Positions 1-14,798 of a stretch of 64,000 nucleotides of DNA are shown here, piece after piece (positions within the stretch are counted from its first letter, which is position 1; the number at the start of each line of letters is the position of its first letter). The DNA is from Rhea pennata (taxonomy: Eukaryota > Chordata > Aves > Rheiformes > Rheidae): assembly GCF_028389875.1 (NCBI RefSeq), contig NW_026907681.1, forward strand, positions 1,302,001 to 1,366,000, read 5' to 3'. The notes below the pieces were generated by a model that was not told where the DNA came from, searched no databases, and saw only the letters and a list, made by a program, of their open reading frames with translations. The position numbers and the translations under genes were made by a program.

Positions 1-480
1 CATCCAGCCCTGCTGCCTCTGCTGCCCTCTTGGGAGTAGATAATTCCCATCCAGGGAAGGAACTCAGCACTGTTCCATCCTCCCTCCAGGTTCTGCATCC
101 CCTGCTCAGCCCCAGAACCCTCCAGACCCTAGAGGCCCCCCACTCTACATCTCGGAATGTTCCCTGATGCCCAGCCATGCTCCCAACTCAGCTGGAAAGC
201 CCACTGCTGGGGCAGAGCTCCGCTGGGTAAGCAGCCTTGCAAGCAGTGCTGCTGGCTTCCCTGGCAGGGCCGTGTGCCCCAGTATGGTGGCATTCCCGGC
301 CTTTCCCAGCTGGTGATGAGGATGACAGCTGTGCTAATGCCTGAGTGGGGGGAAATGCCCTGCTTGCTTGCTGGCTTATCATGCCCATGGCCAAGCTGTG
401 TGCACAGTAGTGCTGTGCCCTGGGGTCACTGTGTCCATGGTGTGCTGGTGCTGTGCTAGGCCTGCTGGTTTCTGCTGCAG
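1..480. other. Upstream part of P2RX2, no exon recognised
   Basis: This stretch ends in a pyrimidine-rich tract and a CAG acceptor at 478-480, directly before the first P2X exon I can recognise. Several open frames cross it, but none resembles the P2X ectodomain. It is probably intronic sequence of the receptor gene, whose earlier exons would lie before the window. Confidence 0.4.
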
Positions 481-2305
481 GGTGGGGTGGTCATCAGCTG
501 GAACTGTAACCTGGGCCTGCCTGAAACCGACTACAACCCCCACTACTCCTTCCACCGCCCCGATCCCAAGACCACTGTCCCAGGCAGTGGCACTTGCAGT
601 CCTGCATCCTCCTCCTGCCCTCCCTGGTCCTGCTGTGGCTGGTCCCCATCACTGGGCCCTTCTACCTGTCTCCCCAGGAGGTCTGCGAAGTATTACAAAT
701 GGAACGGGACCCACACACGAGTGTTGATCAAGGCCTGTGGGATCCATATTGATGTCATCGTGCAGGGCCAGGTAGGATTTTGCATGGTCCATGTGCTACT
801 GGGGTGCATATGTGCATAATATGCTGCCGTGGTGCTAGGACCGTCCTGGAAAAGCAGCTCTTCTCCACTGCTGCCTCAGAGCTGGGATGAACACAGCCAG
901 GCCTCTTCTGCTCAGCCTTGCAGAGGAATGGGGGAATCCCAGGTGCCTCAAATTAGAACCTTTGGCAAAGTGTGCAAAGTGTGCTGGAAGGAAATGCAAG
1001 ACCTCAAAGTGTGTGCTGCTGCTTGGGTAGGTTGTCCACACTGTGGCTTGGGCAGAGGGAGGTCTCTGCTCAGTCTCATTCCTTGTGCCCAACCCAGAGT
1101 GAATGCAGGCCCAGGCAGGAGGCAACCTGGGCTGGGCAGCGATTACTGATCCCATCCTTTCTGCCAGGCAGGGAAGTTTAGCCTGATCCCCACTGTCATC
1201 AACCTGGCCATGGCTCTGACCTCGCTGGGAATGGTGAGTATTGGTGCCGGGGGCTCGGCCCAGCTGCGCACTCCCAGCACTGACCTCCCTCTCTCACCTT
1301 CCAGGGCTCCTTCCTCTGGGACTGGATCCTGCTGAGCTGCATGAACAAGGACCAGGTGTACAGCAGCAGGAAATTTGAGCAGGCACCACCCTAGATCCTG
1401 GCCCTGGATGGAGGTTTGGTCCTCTGGGACAGAGCAGTGGCCACGCTGCCAGCAAGGCAGGGCAGGGTGCCTGGGCACGGCTGCAGGCTGGGCAGCAGCA
1501 TGTGGCTGGGGCTGCCAGGGCATCTGGCCCCTCCAGCCATCTCTCACCCCCGCGGCAGGCTGAAGGTGCCTCAGAGGCTGCTCCACGACATACAGCACCT
1601 CAGGGCTCTCCAGCCTCCAGAGAGTCTGTCCCGCAGGGACCGACCGCTTGTCCCTCCCCCACCACGTACAACCACAGCTGGAAGGAGCCACTGTGCCAGG
1701 CAGCAATAACACTTCCTCCGTCCGGGCCCTGCTCGACTCTGAGCTACCTGCTTTTCCCACGCGATGATCCCTGTGCCTGGCCAGGATGCACCGGGCACCT
1801 TGCCGGCTGCTGCTGCTGGCCACCAAGAGCCACGGCCCCCTCCCTTCCCTCAGCCATGCTTCAAGCAGCTCCAGGCAGGTCCTGCCCCATGGCTGCCAGC
1901 TGCTGTGAGAGGCTGGGGGTCAAGAAAAGCCCCAGTGGCAGGGCAGACCCGTGGTGCCCTGGCTGGCTCCTGTGGGGGCTTTCAGGAGCTTTTGCTCTGG
2001 AGCAGAAGGCAGTGCCTGACTACTGGCTCTGCTTCAGCACACCGGGAATGGGCATTACCATTTTCTGGCTGGCTTGGAGCGCTGGCAGCCCCATCCTGGA
2101 GCAGCTCCTGGCTGCGGGCACCCAGGGCCCTGGGGGCAGGGGTGGGCACATCTCGAGTAGGCCTGCCCTGCTCATCCCCTGTGCCCCTGCAAAGCTGCCA
2201 CAGATGGAGCTGCAGCAGTGGTGGTGGCCCTGGAGCCGTACTGAGGACTAGAGCAAGTCCTGCACTAGCCAAGCAGCCAGTACCCAATAAACTGCAACCA
2301 CCCAG
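481..2305 (+). pseudogene. P2RX2: P2X purinoceptor, C-terminal exons, probably decayed P2RX2
   Basis: P2X receptors are trimeric ATP-gated cation channels of the plasma membrane. Four exons are visible: 481 to about 586, 678-771, 1168-1233 and 1305-1382. They encode the lower ectodomain and second membrane segment. [32 protein letters not shown] and GSFLWDWILL match P2RX2 better than other P2X members from memory. Signs of decay are visible. The conserved cysteine before NPHYSF is tyrosine. The donor of the first exon is not evident, and the next exon lacks the start of the usual YNFRFAKYY motif. The last recognised exon runs into GC rather than GT, and read-through stops after three residues. 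A cytoplasmic tail between 1383 and 2251 is not recognisable. The gene faces POLE tail to tail, as in mammals. It could instead be a functional but divergent receptor with sequence errors. Confidence 0.7.
2286..2291 (+). terminator. Poly(A) signal of P2RX2
   Basis: AATAAA lies about 900 bases after the last recognised P2X exon and fits the end of its 3' untranslated region. No other + strand gene is seen upstream that could use it. Confidence 0.5.
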
Positions 2306-3555
2306 CCTTGCTGCCTGGGGCCTGATTGCTGCAGCATGTGCTGGGGGGAGGGGGAGGGTGACAGTGCAGCGTCATGGCTAGCGGGGTGAGAGATGGACAT
2401 GTGCATCGTTCTACCCTCCACCCTAAAAGCTGCACCCTGCTGCAGTGCCAGGGCACGGATGCTCTTGCCCCGGAGCCCGGGTGGTAGGGAACATGAGCAC
2501 AAGCACCTGCTTGCCCTGCACTGCAGCAGTAGGGGAGGAGGACAAGTCCCCCCCAACCCTTGCCAGCCTGGTGCATGGACCTCTGCCAACACCAACCCTG
2601 CCCTGAGGCTGCAGCTCTCTGAGCCTATGCCCAAAAGCAATTCACAGCAGGTACCTGGCAGTAACTCACCCAGGCATAACCTGATTATTTTCTGGCTCTC
2701 AGGTTACAGCAGCTCAGCTCAGCACATCCTCCCCCAGCATAGCTCAGCCCAGGCAGAAGTTTGGGGGAAAGGGGTCTTGTCACACCGGGCAAGGGAAGAC
2801 CCCAAGCCATGTCTTGAAGGCTCTCCCACAGGCTGGAGGGTGGGGATGCAGATGGAGGACATGCCAGGGGGACAGGCAGGGGACTTCTGGTGCACCAAAA
2901 CCTCCTCTTGCTCCCCTTCTGGGCTGGGGAGCATCTTCCCCCTTTGACTTGGGGTGCAATTGCTCACAGGAACAAGGTAATACCATTGCAAGAAGAGTCT
3001 ACCTTGTCCTCATTCCAAGAAGAGGACCTGGCTTCTCTAGGACCAAAGAGCAACTCTGAGCAGGCAAATCTATGGGAAGGGCTTGGGGGAAGGAGCCAGC
3101 CTCTCACTGTAGAGCAGCAGGATGAAGGCAAGTGCCTGCCCCCACCTCCAGCAGCTCATTGCCCTGAGGAGAGCAGGAGCAATGATGCAGGGCTGAGAGG
3201 AGCTGCCTGGCGCAGGATGAAGCCACTGGAGGCTCCGCTGGACCAAACCTTAACTCAATTGCACAACGCAGTGATTGCATTAGGGCCAGGTTTCTCTGCC
3301 CGTCCAGGCCAGCTCATTTCCTCCAACTTTAATATCAAGAAAACAAACACATAGGTACAGCCCCCTCAACCCCCCTTTCAGCAGTACTAGATGGAGGGAG
3401 GGCATAGCGAAGGACAGGACCACTTGCCCCATAACCCAATGCTAATAGAAACAGGTATACTATAGAAGTGAAAAAACAAAGCTCAGAAAAATATTTTCAA
3501 TACAGGTATGTGTGGAGGGCATTGAATAAAAATTTATATGTATGTGTATATATAC

Positions 3556-3586
<31 letters not shown>

Positions 3587-4374
3587 TATATAAAAGGAAG
3601 TGTCAGAAGTAGCTGAACACACAGTGTTTCAAAATGCCCAGAAAATTAACTGGAATCTAGTAATCTTGGCTCCCCTCATGCTTTTTCAGGCTTCTGCAAG
3701 CAGGAGTAGATGGAAAGGACCAGGAGGCCAGGCTTCAGCTAAGCACTGGCCTCCTGGGTTTCATCACACCTGTGCTGGGATTTCAGTGAGCAGGCCCCCA
3801 ACCTATGACTCACTGCTGTCAACTTGAAGCTTTAGCACCCAAGTGGGACAGCTCCCTTGCTCCCCTTCCAGCCCAACAAGAAGAGTCTGGCTTTCTCCTC
3901 CCTCTAGGAATCCTGCCCCATGGCTCAGAGAATGCTCGTTTCCAGGGTGCCTACAGCTCCCTGCTGTGGGCCATAGCACGTGCTCCTCTACCCAAAGAAC
4001 CAGATGCATTGTCTGTGACACATTTAATTGTCTAAAACTCCACATTAAAACCACAGAGATTCATGCACACAGGGTGCTGCCTACAACACAAACTCCCATC
4101 CCAAACTGGGCTTCTGCAGGGCTCTGGCAAATGCAGTCCCCCCTCCCCCATAGAGAGCAGTTCCAGCCCTAGGCACCTTCTTAATTCCCCCAGCACAGCA
4201 CCAGGCTGTGACCAGGACTGCCCCAACACCGCTTAGCGCCCCCACACAGTGCAAGATGGATATGTGGCTTCTCCGAGATCTATCACAGAGCACAAATGCT
4301 CTTCAGCAGAGGTGAGAGCAAGTACCCAGAGCTGACACAGCAACAAAAAAAGACAGCAGGACAAGTTCATCACA
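2306..4374. other. Intergenic and 3' UTR sequence between P2RX2 and POLE
   Basis: I see no gene here. The part next to POLE is probably its 3' untranslated region on the - strand. An ATTAAA-type signal on that strand (TTTAAT on the + strand at 4022-4027) would end the transcript about 350 bases after the normal stop position. A TA/CA microsatellite lies at 3535-3595. Confidence 0.5.
3535..3595. repeat. TA/CA microsatellite
   Basis: Alternating TATA/TGTA followed by about eleven CA units and a short TATA tail. It lies between the convergent P2RX2 and POLE genes. Confidence 0.9.
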
Positions 4375-7300
4375 TCACTGCTGGAGCTGGTGGTTTGTAC
4401 GGAGCAGCCACTCAATAGTTTCCAGCAGATAGGCCACGCTCTAGTGCCAAGCAATGCTCTGGAAGATGTTGATGTGCTCCATGAAGATCTGAGGGGGAAG
4501 ATACCAGTGAGGGAGGGCTGCCCAGCACACCTCATGCATGAGCCAGGGAAGATGGAAGCTGGAGGGGACAGGGGGGAGAAGACCAGGCCAGGAGAAGTTC
4601 TGCAAGCTGGTCAGGCAGGACTGCCTGGGTTGAGCACAAAGCAACGAATAAACAGCCAGAAAGCACAGAGAGATGAACTTGTGCCAGATGGGCTGAAAGG
4701 GACAAGTTATCACTGGGTTTTTCACTGGCTGTTACAGAGGAGCTGCTGGCAGGAGGCTGCATCTGGTGGCAGGATGCACACATACCTGGGAAGAAATGGT
4801 GAGGGCAAAATCTCCAGCACAACTGCAGTACACAGGCATAGGTGTCTCCTTCACACCATGACACTTCTTGCACACCTAGAGGCAAAGGAGTTTTAGCTGG
4901 GATAGCAGACAAGGCTGAGCAGCTCAGTCCTTTGACAGGGCTCTCTGGGGAGACACCACTGACATCAGGTCAATGGGTCAAGCCTCAGCCAGCCAGCAAA
5001 AGGCTGCAGCTATGTGCTGAGAAGAAGTGGAGAGCGCTCGAGCCAAACTCTCCTCATCATATCTCCACTGCATCACATCAGTCAGAGAAGTAAGGTTGGG
5101 CTGCTCGGTTTCAAGGAGCAGAGAGCAGCTTCAGCCCTCCTGCTGCAGCCTGCCACATCAAGGGCAGGCTCCCGCAGCACGGCCGCCCAGCACTCATCAA
5201 GTCCTGCAGCAGGTAGGCCATTAGCTTCTTCTGCAGCGCTTCCACCAGTGCCATTTCAATGGAATCCGAGTCATACTGGGCCTGGCAGTTGGAGCATACC
5301 CAACTGGGCAGCACTGACCCATCTGAGGGGCAGAGAGAAGGGAGATGAACACAAGTGTGACTCTTCCCAAGAGAAAGCACGGTGCAGCCTCAGCCCTCGC
5401 AGCCTAACAAGAGCATTCAGAGAGCCCCGAGTGCCAGGAAGCCATAACCAATTTCGGGAGGGGATAAAGCATCAGCCAAAGCACCAGCACACCTCAAACT
5501 GTCACAGGCAGCTAGGAAAGGGGATGAGCAGAAAATAACCTTGAAGGGAGGTTTATCGCTGTCATGGAACCAAGCAGACCTTCAAAGCAAAAGGACTGAG
5601 AGAGAGAGAAAGACAGACAACATGTGAGTGAATGACAGGCCGAGAGCACAACCATGCTAGGGCCTCTGGTGTCCCCAAGAGGGACTTCATGCATGCAGCC
5701 AGGGCAAAGGGGATTTCCTGGGAAAGGAAGGCTGTACCTGCAAGAGGGCAGGGTCCTTGCACAGGTCCAAGTCCCTGCAAAAATTGCACTTCCTGCAGAT
5801 GACTTCAGGGAGCATGTAGGAGCAGCAAGGGTCCCGAAACTGGGCTTCTTCTGAGAACTCACCCACCTCAATGAGGCGCAGCAGGTCCCGGCGCAGTTTG
5901 TTTACTTGGTTAGTTATACTGGCATCCAGGGACAACACCTACAGGAGACAGTGTTAGGTAAGGCCACCAGCAGAGAAGACGGTCCTCACGGGGACTCACT
6001 CTGATGCGAGTGCTAGCTGGGCAAAACAAACTGATTGTAGAATTGCAACAGATTCTTAAAAAAAAAAAAAAGAAGAAAAAAAAAAAGAAAAAAAAAAAAG
6101 AAAGCACAGCCCACCCCACTAACCTTGTAGACGTATTTGATGAACTCTAGAGCTGGGTTGTTGAGTGGCAAGTAGGAGCCAGGTAGCACTGAGAACATGT
6201 CTGAGGGCTCAGTGGCATTATGGGAACCAGCCATCTTCTTCTGGATCTTCTGAGTGATGGTGAAGAAGCTCTGCGTGAGCTCGTTGGTCACATAATCCTG
6301 TGAGAAAGTGATCATGCCTGGAGAGGAGGAGCAGAGAGAGCTCTTGAGCCATATGGAAGCATATGGGGACAGCAAGGTGGGCAGCTCTCTTCCTGCTGCA
6401 GGACTGGCCCAGCAGTGCTGCACACAGCTCTCCCATGGCTAACTGTGGCTAACCGTACTCACCAGGCATGGCTCCCGTCTCTCCCAATGCCTCCTGGGAC
6501 ACCTGGCTCGTGGCCCTCCTCTTGATGGGAGCGCTCCCAGGGGCATTGTGCTGCAGCTCCTCGCTCCTCCTTCATGCTGTGGTACACAGCCACAATGTAG
6601 GCTGCAGAGACACGTAAGAAAAGCTCCAGATGCAGTCCACGATGGGAGAGTGGCACAAGCGCGACTGTGCTTGTCGACTCTCCTGGGGCACCAATGACTA
6701 ATCAGGAACTAGTGACCTTCTTCCCCTCTCTGAGAGAGTTCACACTGGCGCTGAAACCACCCAAACAATGATATTTACAGACATGGAGGTGGTTCCTTCT
6801 GTATCACATCCAGCACAGTGCAATCTTTGACTGTAAGGGGTTCTTTGGATCACCATCAGAACCTTCTCAGTAGCACAGAGAGCTTCAAGAAGCTGTGGGG
6901 AATGCTGTGGATATGGCTTGGGCAGCAGTAGGGTGCGGATAGCTCTAATCACCAGAGGTAACATTCAAAGTAGGACCAGGCGAGCAGCAGACTGCACTCA
7001 CCCAACACAATCCTGAGGAAGCAGTTCTGACAGGAGGCAGCCTGGCGGAGAAACTGCACGATGTTCCAACTATTCTCTAGCAAGTCCTCCACATTTGCTT
7101 CTCCATCCTCCTCCTCTTCTTCCTTGTCCTCCTCTTCCTCACTGTCCTCATCCAATACTTGACTCTTGCTAGAGTCCTGCTGGAATGGAGCACAAGCCAT
7201 GCCCAGGCTTTCGGTTGGTGATGTCGTAGCAGTTCCCTATATCCAAACCAATAGCTCCCTGCTCAACTCAACCCACTGCACCCCTGTCTCTGCAGGACTG

Positions 7301-10255
7301 AGCACTTCCCATCTCTTACCTCCCCAGAGTGGACGCTAGAACGCACTCTTCCCTTGATACCTTCGTAATTTGCTGGATCCATCCAGAGCAGGAATTCCCA
7401 GCAGCGGCAGAAGGAAATAGTCAGAGAGTGAAAGATCTCCTTTGAGTGGATGCTGGAGGCAAGAGACTGCAGTCACACACAATGTTGGCATCTTCCCTAG
7501 CTAATAACCTTCTCCATGGGAGGCAATGAGGAGCAGGCGATGTTAGCAAGAGAGCAGTTCACTTCTCACATCCAACCATGCTTCAGCAAATGGACTCAGT
7601 ACAGAAGGCTGCAGAGCAGTCATTAGCAGAACTAAGGGCTGCAGAGGAATCATACCCACGCTTCAACTGCCTCTTGTGTCAAGATGCCTGTCTTAGGAGC
7701 CTACACATCATAGTATTCTAGAGACACCTGCTGGATCACATCAAAACTGATACTCACGCTGGAACCTTCTTCCATGTCATTGATGTGATGGGACTGTAAC
7801 ACTGTGTTTACAGCCAAGCTCTGAATATCCGGCTCCAGACACACTGTGAACAAACACAACCTGTCAACGGGCAAGCAGGGCAGAGAACCAGCAAGGACAC
7901 AATCCCCTCTCCAGGTATGATGAATGCACCCACTTGCCAGGACTTTCCACAAGTTGTAAGAGCTCTTTACAGGTCTTGCTGCATCTACCGAGTGCAACAT
8001 CAAGATATTCATATCAGGAAATGGTGAAAGTCTATATGGTACTGCAGCAGCATGGGAAACCGTGCTGCTCTCCAGACTGCCACACACCTTGTATTACAGG
8101 CTTTAAAGGACACTTTTGGCACATGGCCAGACCTCTCCCCTCTCTGGCTGTGATGCTATGTATGGATGGCCCCATTCACTGCACAGCTAAACAGCATAGC
8201 ACCTTCCAACAAAACTTGGATCTACTTCCCCTCCAGGGGCCACCAGCTTTTTCTGGAAACTGCAGCAGAGGTGCTCAGAAGAACTATCAGTCAGCTTGTT
8301 TTGCATCACAGAAAGATTCATCCTAGCGACCACCAGAAGTGATCTTCTGAATGCTGCTATGAGAGGCCACAAACTAGGAAATAATCTGTATTTAAATGCC
8401 TACCTGCATTTTTTTCTATTGCATACAGGACCTTCTATCCCCAGGAGATGCCAATTGCATATATCCTGTCCAGATCATCATTGCTCAACTTCTGAAGCTG
8501 TCAGCAACTGCAGAACTGCTCAGATACTCTTCTGCCACTGCAGCCATCCTTCTCCTGAGCTCATGGAAGAGCACTTAGCTCTGCTCCCACTCAGTGCTAT
8601 CCTACCTGTGGAGTAGCAGCCAGGGTTGCTTATCTCCACTGAGGCTCTCTTGTCAAACTCCATAACTAAACGGTTATCATCAGCCTCTTTACCCCCCAGC
8701 TCTGGGCAGGCCGTGGGTGAGAGCCACAGCAAATGGTTGTGGCGACGGAGGTGGCGGGAGAAAAACAGATCAGAACCAAAAGGTAGACATGTCATCAGGG
8801 AGATTCCCAATGGGGATGTGGTAATATCTGAGGAAAGGAAAGAGGTACAGTCATCGGGGTAAACACATCAACAGAAGAACTGTGCCAGCATCATATTTGC
8901 TTGTCCCAACAAGAGCAAAAGCACAGAAGGTGAAAGCATCTGGCCTCATCTTGGCCTCAGGCTCCCACAGCCTCCCTTTCCCACCCAAGCACGAACAAAG
9001 TAACCTCTCTAGGGGACTGTGGCCACCTCAGGCACCTGCCCTCCTCAAAAGCCTGGGATAGGCACGTGTCCAAGTTGAGGCAGTGGCGGATCACGCGGCA
9101 GGCTGCATGGCGCTGCCAGTCCAGGACTGAATAGCTGACGGCATCTGTTATTCGGACAGGGACCAAAGGAAACTCCTCGATGATGGGAATCCCACTTGCC
9201 AGTCGTTTCAGGTCCCAGTTAGACTGCACAGCAAGAAGTGTGGGGCCCCGGCGCTCATCCTACACAAAGGAGGAGAGGACATGCCCTGGTACATCCCTTC
9301 AGCCGGCACCTCTGCTCAGCAGGAAACCAGCTGTGTGAATGAGTGCTCACATGCCCCATTCCTGTAGTGGTCCCTGGTCCTCCACACAGTAGAGACAGTG
9401 TACTCAGAGTCTCTTGAAGCACCTCCCACTGAATAACCAGCTCCACAACTGAGAGCTGGGGTTTGGGGGTATGATCTAGCCTCACTGCTTGCATTGCGCT
9501 ATGTAAGCTCACCCCAGGCAAGCCAGAGCCCGCAGGCAACATCCATTTTTACCCTTCAACTTTGGAGCACTAGCTGTGTGCAGAGAGCTATGCTTAGAGG
9601 CTGTTTGAACTGCTGGACCAATGCCTTCCATGCAATGTTTTCCTCCTCCCAGGTACCTGCGCTGACAAGGTCTCAGTGGGGACCCTCCTCATGCCCTCAG
9701 CTCATACCTTGCAGCCCTGCAGGAGCCACTGAATGGCTCTGTAGACTGTCTTGAGGTCGGTCTCAGCACACACTTCAAAGGTGTGCTTGTCTGGAAGCAG
9801 TAGTTCTTCGGCCACTTTTTCCAGCACAGCACTGCGCTCCGATGAGTACATGTTGGTGAGGTTTGGCATCTGGTTGCTGCGTACCTGTACCAAATGCAAA
9901 CGTGATCAGAGAGAACAGGGTTCAAAAGAGACAGGCTCCAGGCTGCAAATTTCAAGGAAGCTCTTTCCTCTACACATCATAATGCTTCACGTGACAGTTG
10001 AGGAACAGACCTGCTTGGTACACTTCAAAATATGAGAATCCCTGCTGCACAGCAGTAGACATCTGTGTCTGTGCAAAGAAACCGCTCAGCTCCAAACCGC
10101 TGCCTGATCCCCTTGCGTTCCCTCCCAAGCCTTTAAGCCCTACTCTTACCGTGTCCAGCACGAACACTGCAGCTTTGCGCTGAGAGGGGATGAAAAGACC
10201 AAAGAGAGCTTTGTTGCCCTGGGAGCTCTGTAGAGGTAGATGTGGCAAATACTTC
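4375..10255 (-). pseudogene. POLE: POLE 3' block: C-terminal B-family-like and zinc-binding exons
   Basis: These exons correspond to roughly the last third of POLE, the inactive C-terminal polymerase-like region and the zinc modules that bind the POLE2 subunit. Visible stretches are [59 protein letters not shown] and [13 protein letters not shown]. An acidic tract follows (7002-7179), then [47 protein letters not shown] and [18 protein letters not shown]. The cysteine pairs of the zinc sites are still present. The donor after LLQDL reads AT instead of GT (5196-5197 on the + strand). About 120 residues are missing between 7719 and 7452. This part has slightly different decay marks from the 5' block but a similar level of conservation. 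Confidence 0.88.
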
Positions 10256-11474
<1,219 letters not shown>

Positions 11475-14400
11475 CTCAGACAATCCATGTGGATGCACTG
11501 CGGGGCTTTGTACTCTCCCTGGCTGCCCTTCTGAAATCCAATCTCCTGATACATATTAATTCCATGAGCTGCTGCTCTTGCTTCCACAAAAGGCCTGAGG
11601 AGAGAGACAATGCAGAAGAGAAGAAACAAAGCAGTCCCTTTCCTCCACCCCATCCCCACCCCAAGGGTTTCAGGATTGCTTTCTTGTAAGCTACTTAATG
11701 AGGAATTTTTCTTGTGAATTCTCCTTTGCTCCAGACCTTACCCGTGAGAGCTGGCCACAGGGAAAACTCCCTGTAGGGCAGAGCTACTGCAAGAAGGAAG
11801 CTGCTTGCTTACATCCTATACCAGGAGGCAGAACATTATGATCGAGTTTCCCTCGCTCCCCAAAGGCTTGGCTGCTCTGGTCTCCCTATTGTTCTGCAGT
11901 TCTCTTTTGACACTTTGCCTGTTCTCCAGTTACTGAGGTCATCAGTGTACAAACATTGCCAAATCAACAACAATCTAGAAGTAGCTCAGCAATCCCTGGA
12001 CCAACTGATCAGACTCTATAGAAGTTCGTATTTCAAAGCCAATAAACATAGCTCTGCTCAGGGAAAAAAAAAAAAAAAAAAGTTCTGAATTCCTCCTCCC
12101 CCTCTTCCACAGTCCTCTGCAGGCTGGCAATCCAAGACTCAGCCCAGCACTCCAGATAAAGAGCACATAATCAGGATGTAAACAGGTTCCCAAACTGGCT
12201 GGATAGTCTGCGTAGATAAGAACGCATGTGGCCGCTATGTGACCTCCAGAAAAAGGACATACAGGCTGGTACCCAATCTCACCTCATGGCCTAGACAACA
12301 TTTCCTTTTAGAAACCAGGTTAGTTTTCATTCCTGATCTTACCAGTCAAAGAAGTCTCCATCGTATGTGACAATGATAGTAGCTTTGGTCTCCTGGACAT
12401 GTTCAAACCGCCTCTGCATTAAATGAGCCTAGTATGCAACAGAGGATTAAAAAAAAAAAAACTCAAAACAAAAAACATCTCCCCCACAAACACAAACACT
12501 CAGCAAATTCACCTCCTGCAGGCAGGCACTGGATATAATACAATTGATGCAGTCCTTCCCCTCTGCTCTTGACCTAGCTAGAACCCGATCTGCCTCATCA
12601 TCACACCATGAAATGAAAGCATCACCAGCACCGTGACTGTCCGCTGTGCTCCCCAAAGATACACTCTATTGGGTGATAAGCTCTCTTTGGCCTACAAGAG
12701 ACCAAGGCAGATAAAAAGCAGCCTGATTTCCCAAGTAGAACCTACTTACCTCATCTGGTTCATTAGACACAGGATGGACGCTCATACTCCGGCTTGGGAG
12801 TAAATTCAAAGCCTTCAATATCCTCACAGACAATCTCCTTGTTTGTGATCAGATAGCCCTAGAGAGTTGACAAAGGAAGAGTTACTGAGGACTCAGATCC
12901 CTGCTACACCAGGGACAGGTTCCTGAACAACCGGAACACACTGCCTAAAGGATGAAATAGTCTTCCATCGATGCGATAATCCTTGCACAGCTTGATAGCT
13001 AGAGCTTTTGTCAAGTGGGAACGGCTCTTTGGAGGTCACCTTCTGAACAATTGCTTACAATCAACTAAGGGTGCCAAAAGGGAGACAACTTAAGGACTAT
13101 ACTCTCCAAATTACTACTGCCCCTCAAAGGGGCACCAGTAGCCTTAGCTGGGTTCTCCAACATACAAAACGAGGAAATCCTTATGCATCATTCAGACTAG
13201 ACTTCAATTTTATTTCCACAGCCATTACATATAGACCAAGCAACTAGCAACAAAGCAAGCCAGGGACCAGACCGCCAAAGGTGACATGCTCGTTTGCTGT
13301 CTAGCATTTTGCTCCAAAGCATGAAGAAAAGAACTGTTGTTCCATTACCTGCCCATCAACCACGTAGGAGATCATCGTGATCCGGTCTGCCTCTGCATCA
13401 GGAAACTTCAAAGGGAGTTTGGTAGTTTCAATGTCAAAGGCGAGAACAACTGGATCCTGAATATGACCAAATACATTAAACTCAAATCAGCTTTAGAGTA
13501 TGATTTAACGAGCAGTTCTCATTAGATTAACAACTAATTTACCTAAGTAGGTTTATGCACATCTCAGACCCAGCAGGCTTGACTGTAGGAGACAAGGTAG
13601 CAACAGTGGTACCCACTGATAACCAAACAGCAAAATTCATTAACAGGAGAAAACGGAATAACAAAAGCTTCTCTTTAATGCAACAACCCCCTTCGAGAAA
13701 GAGAGTCATCAGGATTGACAGCACGTGAGGAAACATTGCGCAGGCAAAAAATACTTATTACCTCTATGCCTTTATAATAAAGGTTTCTTATGGCATTGGG
13801 TTTATAAAGCATAACAACGAGTTTAAGAATAGTTGGGCACCCCAGGAATCACCTGGAACAAATGATGTACACCTCTCAGTTGGGCAGGAAGTGCTCACTT
13901 CACTAGATTCCTCTTCCTTTGAAATGGTTCAACTGAAATCAGACATCAGGTGTAGGAAACCAAAGAGAAGATTGGAATTCTCATTTGTACTTTTTAGTCT
14001 GTGTGACTAGGGGAATCCTAAGAAGCCCATGGGCCAACCGTCCTAAGGAGACCTCTTTCCTTGACAGCATAGACGTATAGACATCGCTCGCCTGGTCTCG
14101 CTCTCTGTTTTTCCTCACAGCAGGAGAGATCTCCTTCCGCACCTTCACCAAGTCCTCCACCACGTGGAAGGATAACTTAATGTAGTTCTGCTTAAGACCC
14201 ACCAAGTGATTTGGCTACAAAGCAACAAGACAGTGCCAGCTAAGGGTGGAAAAGAGTAATGAGGGAAAGGGGAAGACTGCTAACAGTAAGAAAGCGTTGG
14301 GAAGGCAAATTATACTGGCACACATGGAAGAACTGGCCAAAGAAGAGGTAGTAATTGGATGGAAAGACTCGGAGTGAGAAGCGATGCTAGCAAGCACGTA

Positions 14401-14763
14401 AGACAGCGAAGAACATGTGAGCTATGCCAGTTCACACCAAGGGCCATCTTGTCTTGTTGTCTGTTTCCAAGCGCAATCACCAGTACACACCCAAGAAAGA
14501 GTAAATGTATAGTATCTCCCTCTGCCACAACACTCTTAATCTCCAACCATTTCTAGCTCAGGAAGTTTCTTGAGCATCCTGTGAAAAAGACTATGTGCTG
14601 GAGCAGAACATATATTTTATTTACTATTACTATAATAAGCAATTACTATCAATAAGCAATAATTAGCCTATTCATGACATGCCATGCAAACAGTGCTTGA
14701 AGATTAAAGGTAAGCATACTGCTTCCCTTTACTGCTTAGCCCCTTTCTACTCCACTTGAGCTC

Positions 14764-14765
14764 GA

Positions 14766-14797
<32 letters not shown>
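14764..14797. repeat. GAAA microsatellite
   Basis: About eight tandem GAAA units in a POLE intron, just 3' (on the - strand) of the exon at 14837-14929. Confidence 0.95.

Positions 14798-14798
<1 letters not shown>

Noticed and set aside
1143-1826. Open frame of 227 codons on the - strand
   Set aside because: It is antisense to the P2X exons and its downstream sequence and shows no domain.
6058-6103. Poly(A) tract taken as the tail of a retrocopied gene or SINE
   Set aside because: It sits in a POLE intron, interrupted by G, with no SINE body or flanking repeats that I can see.
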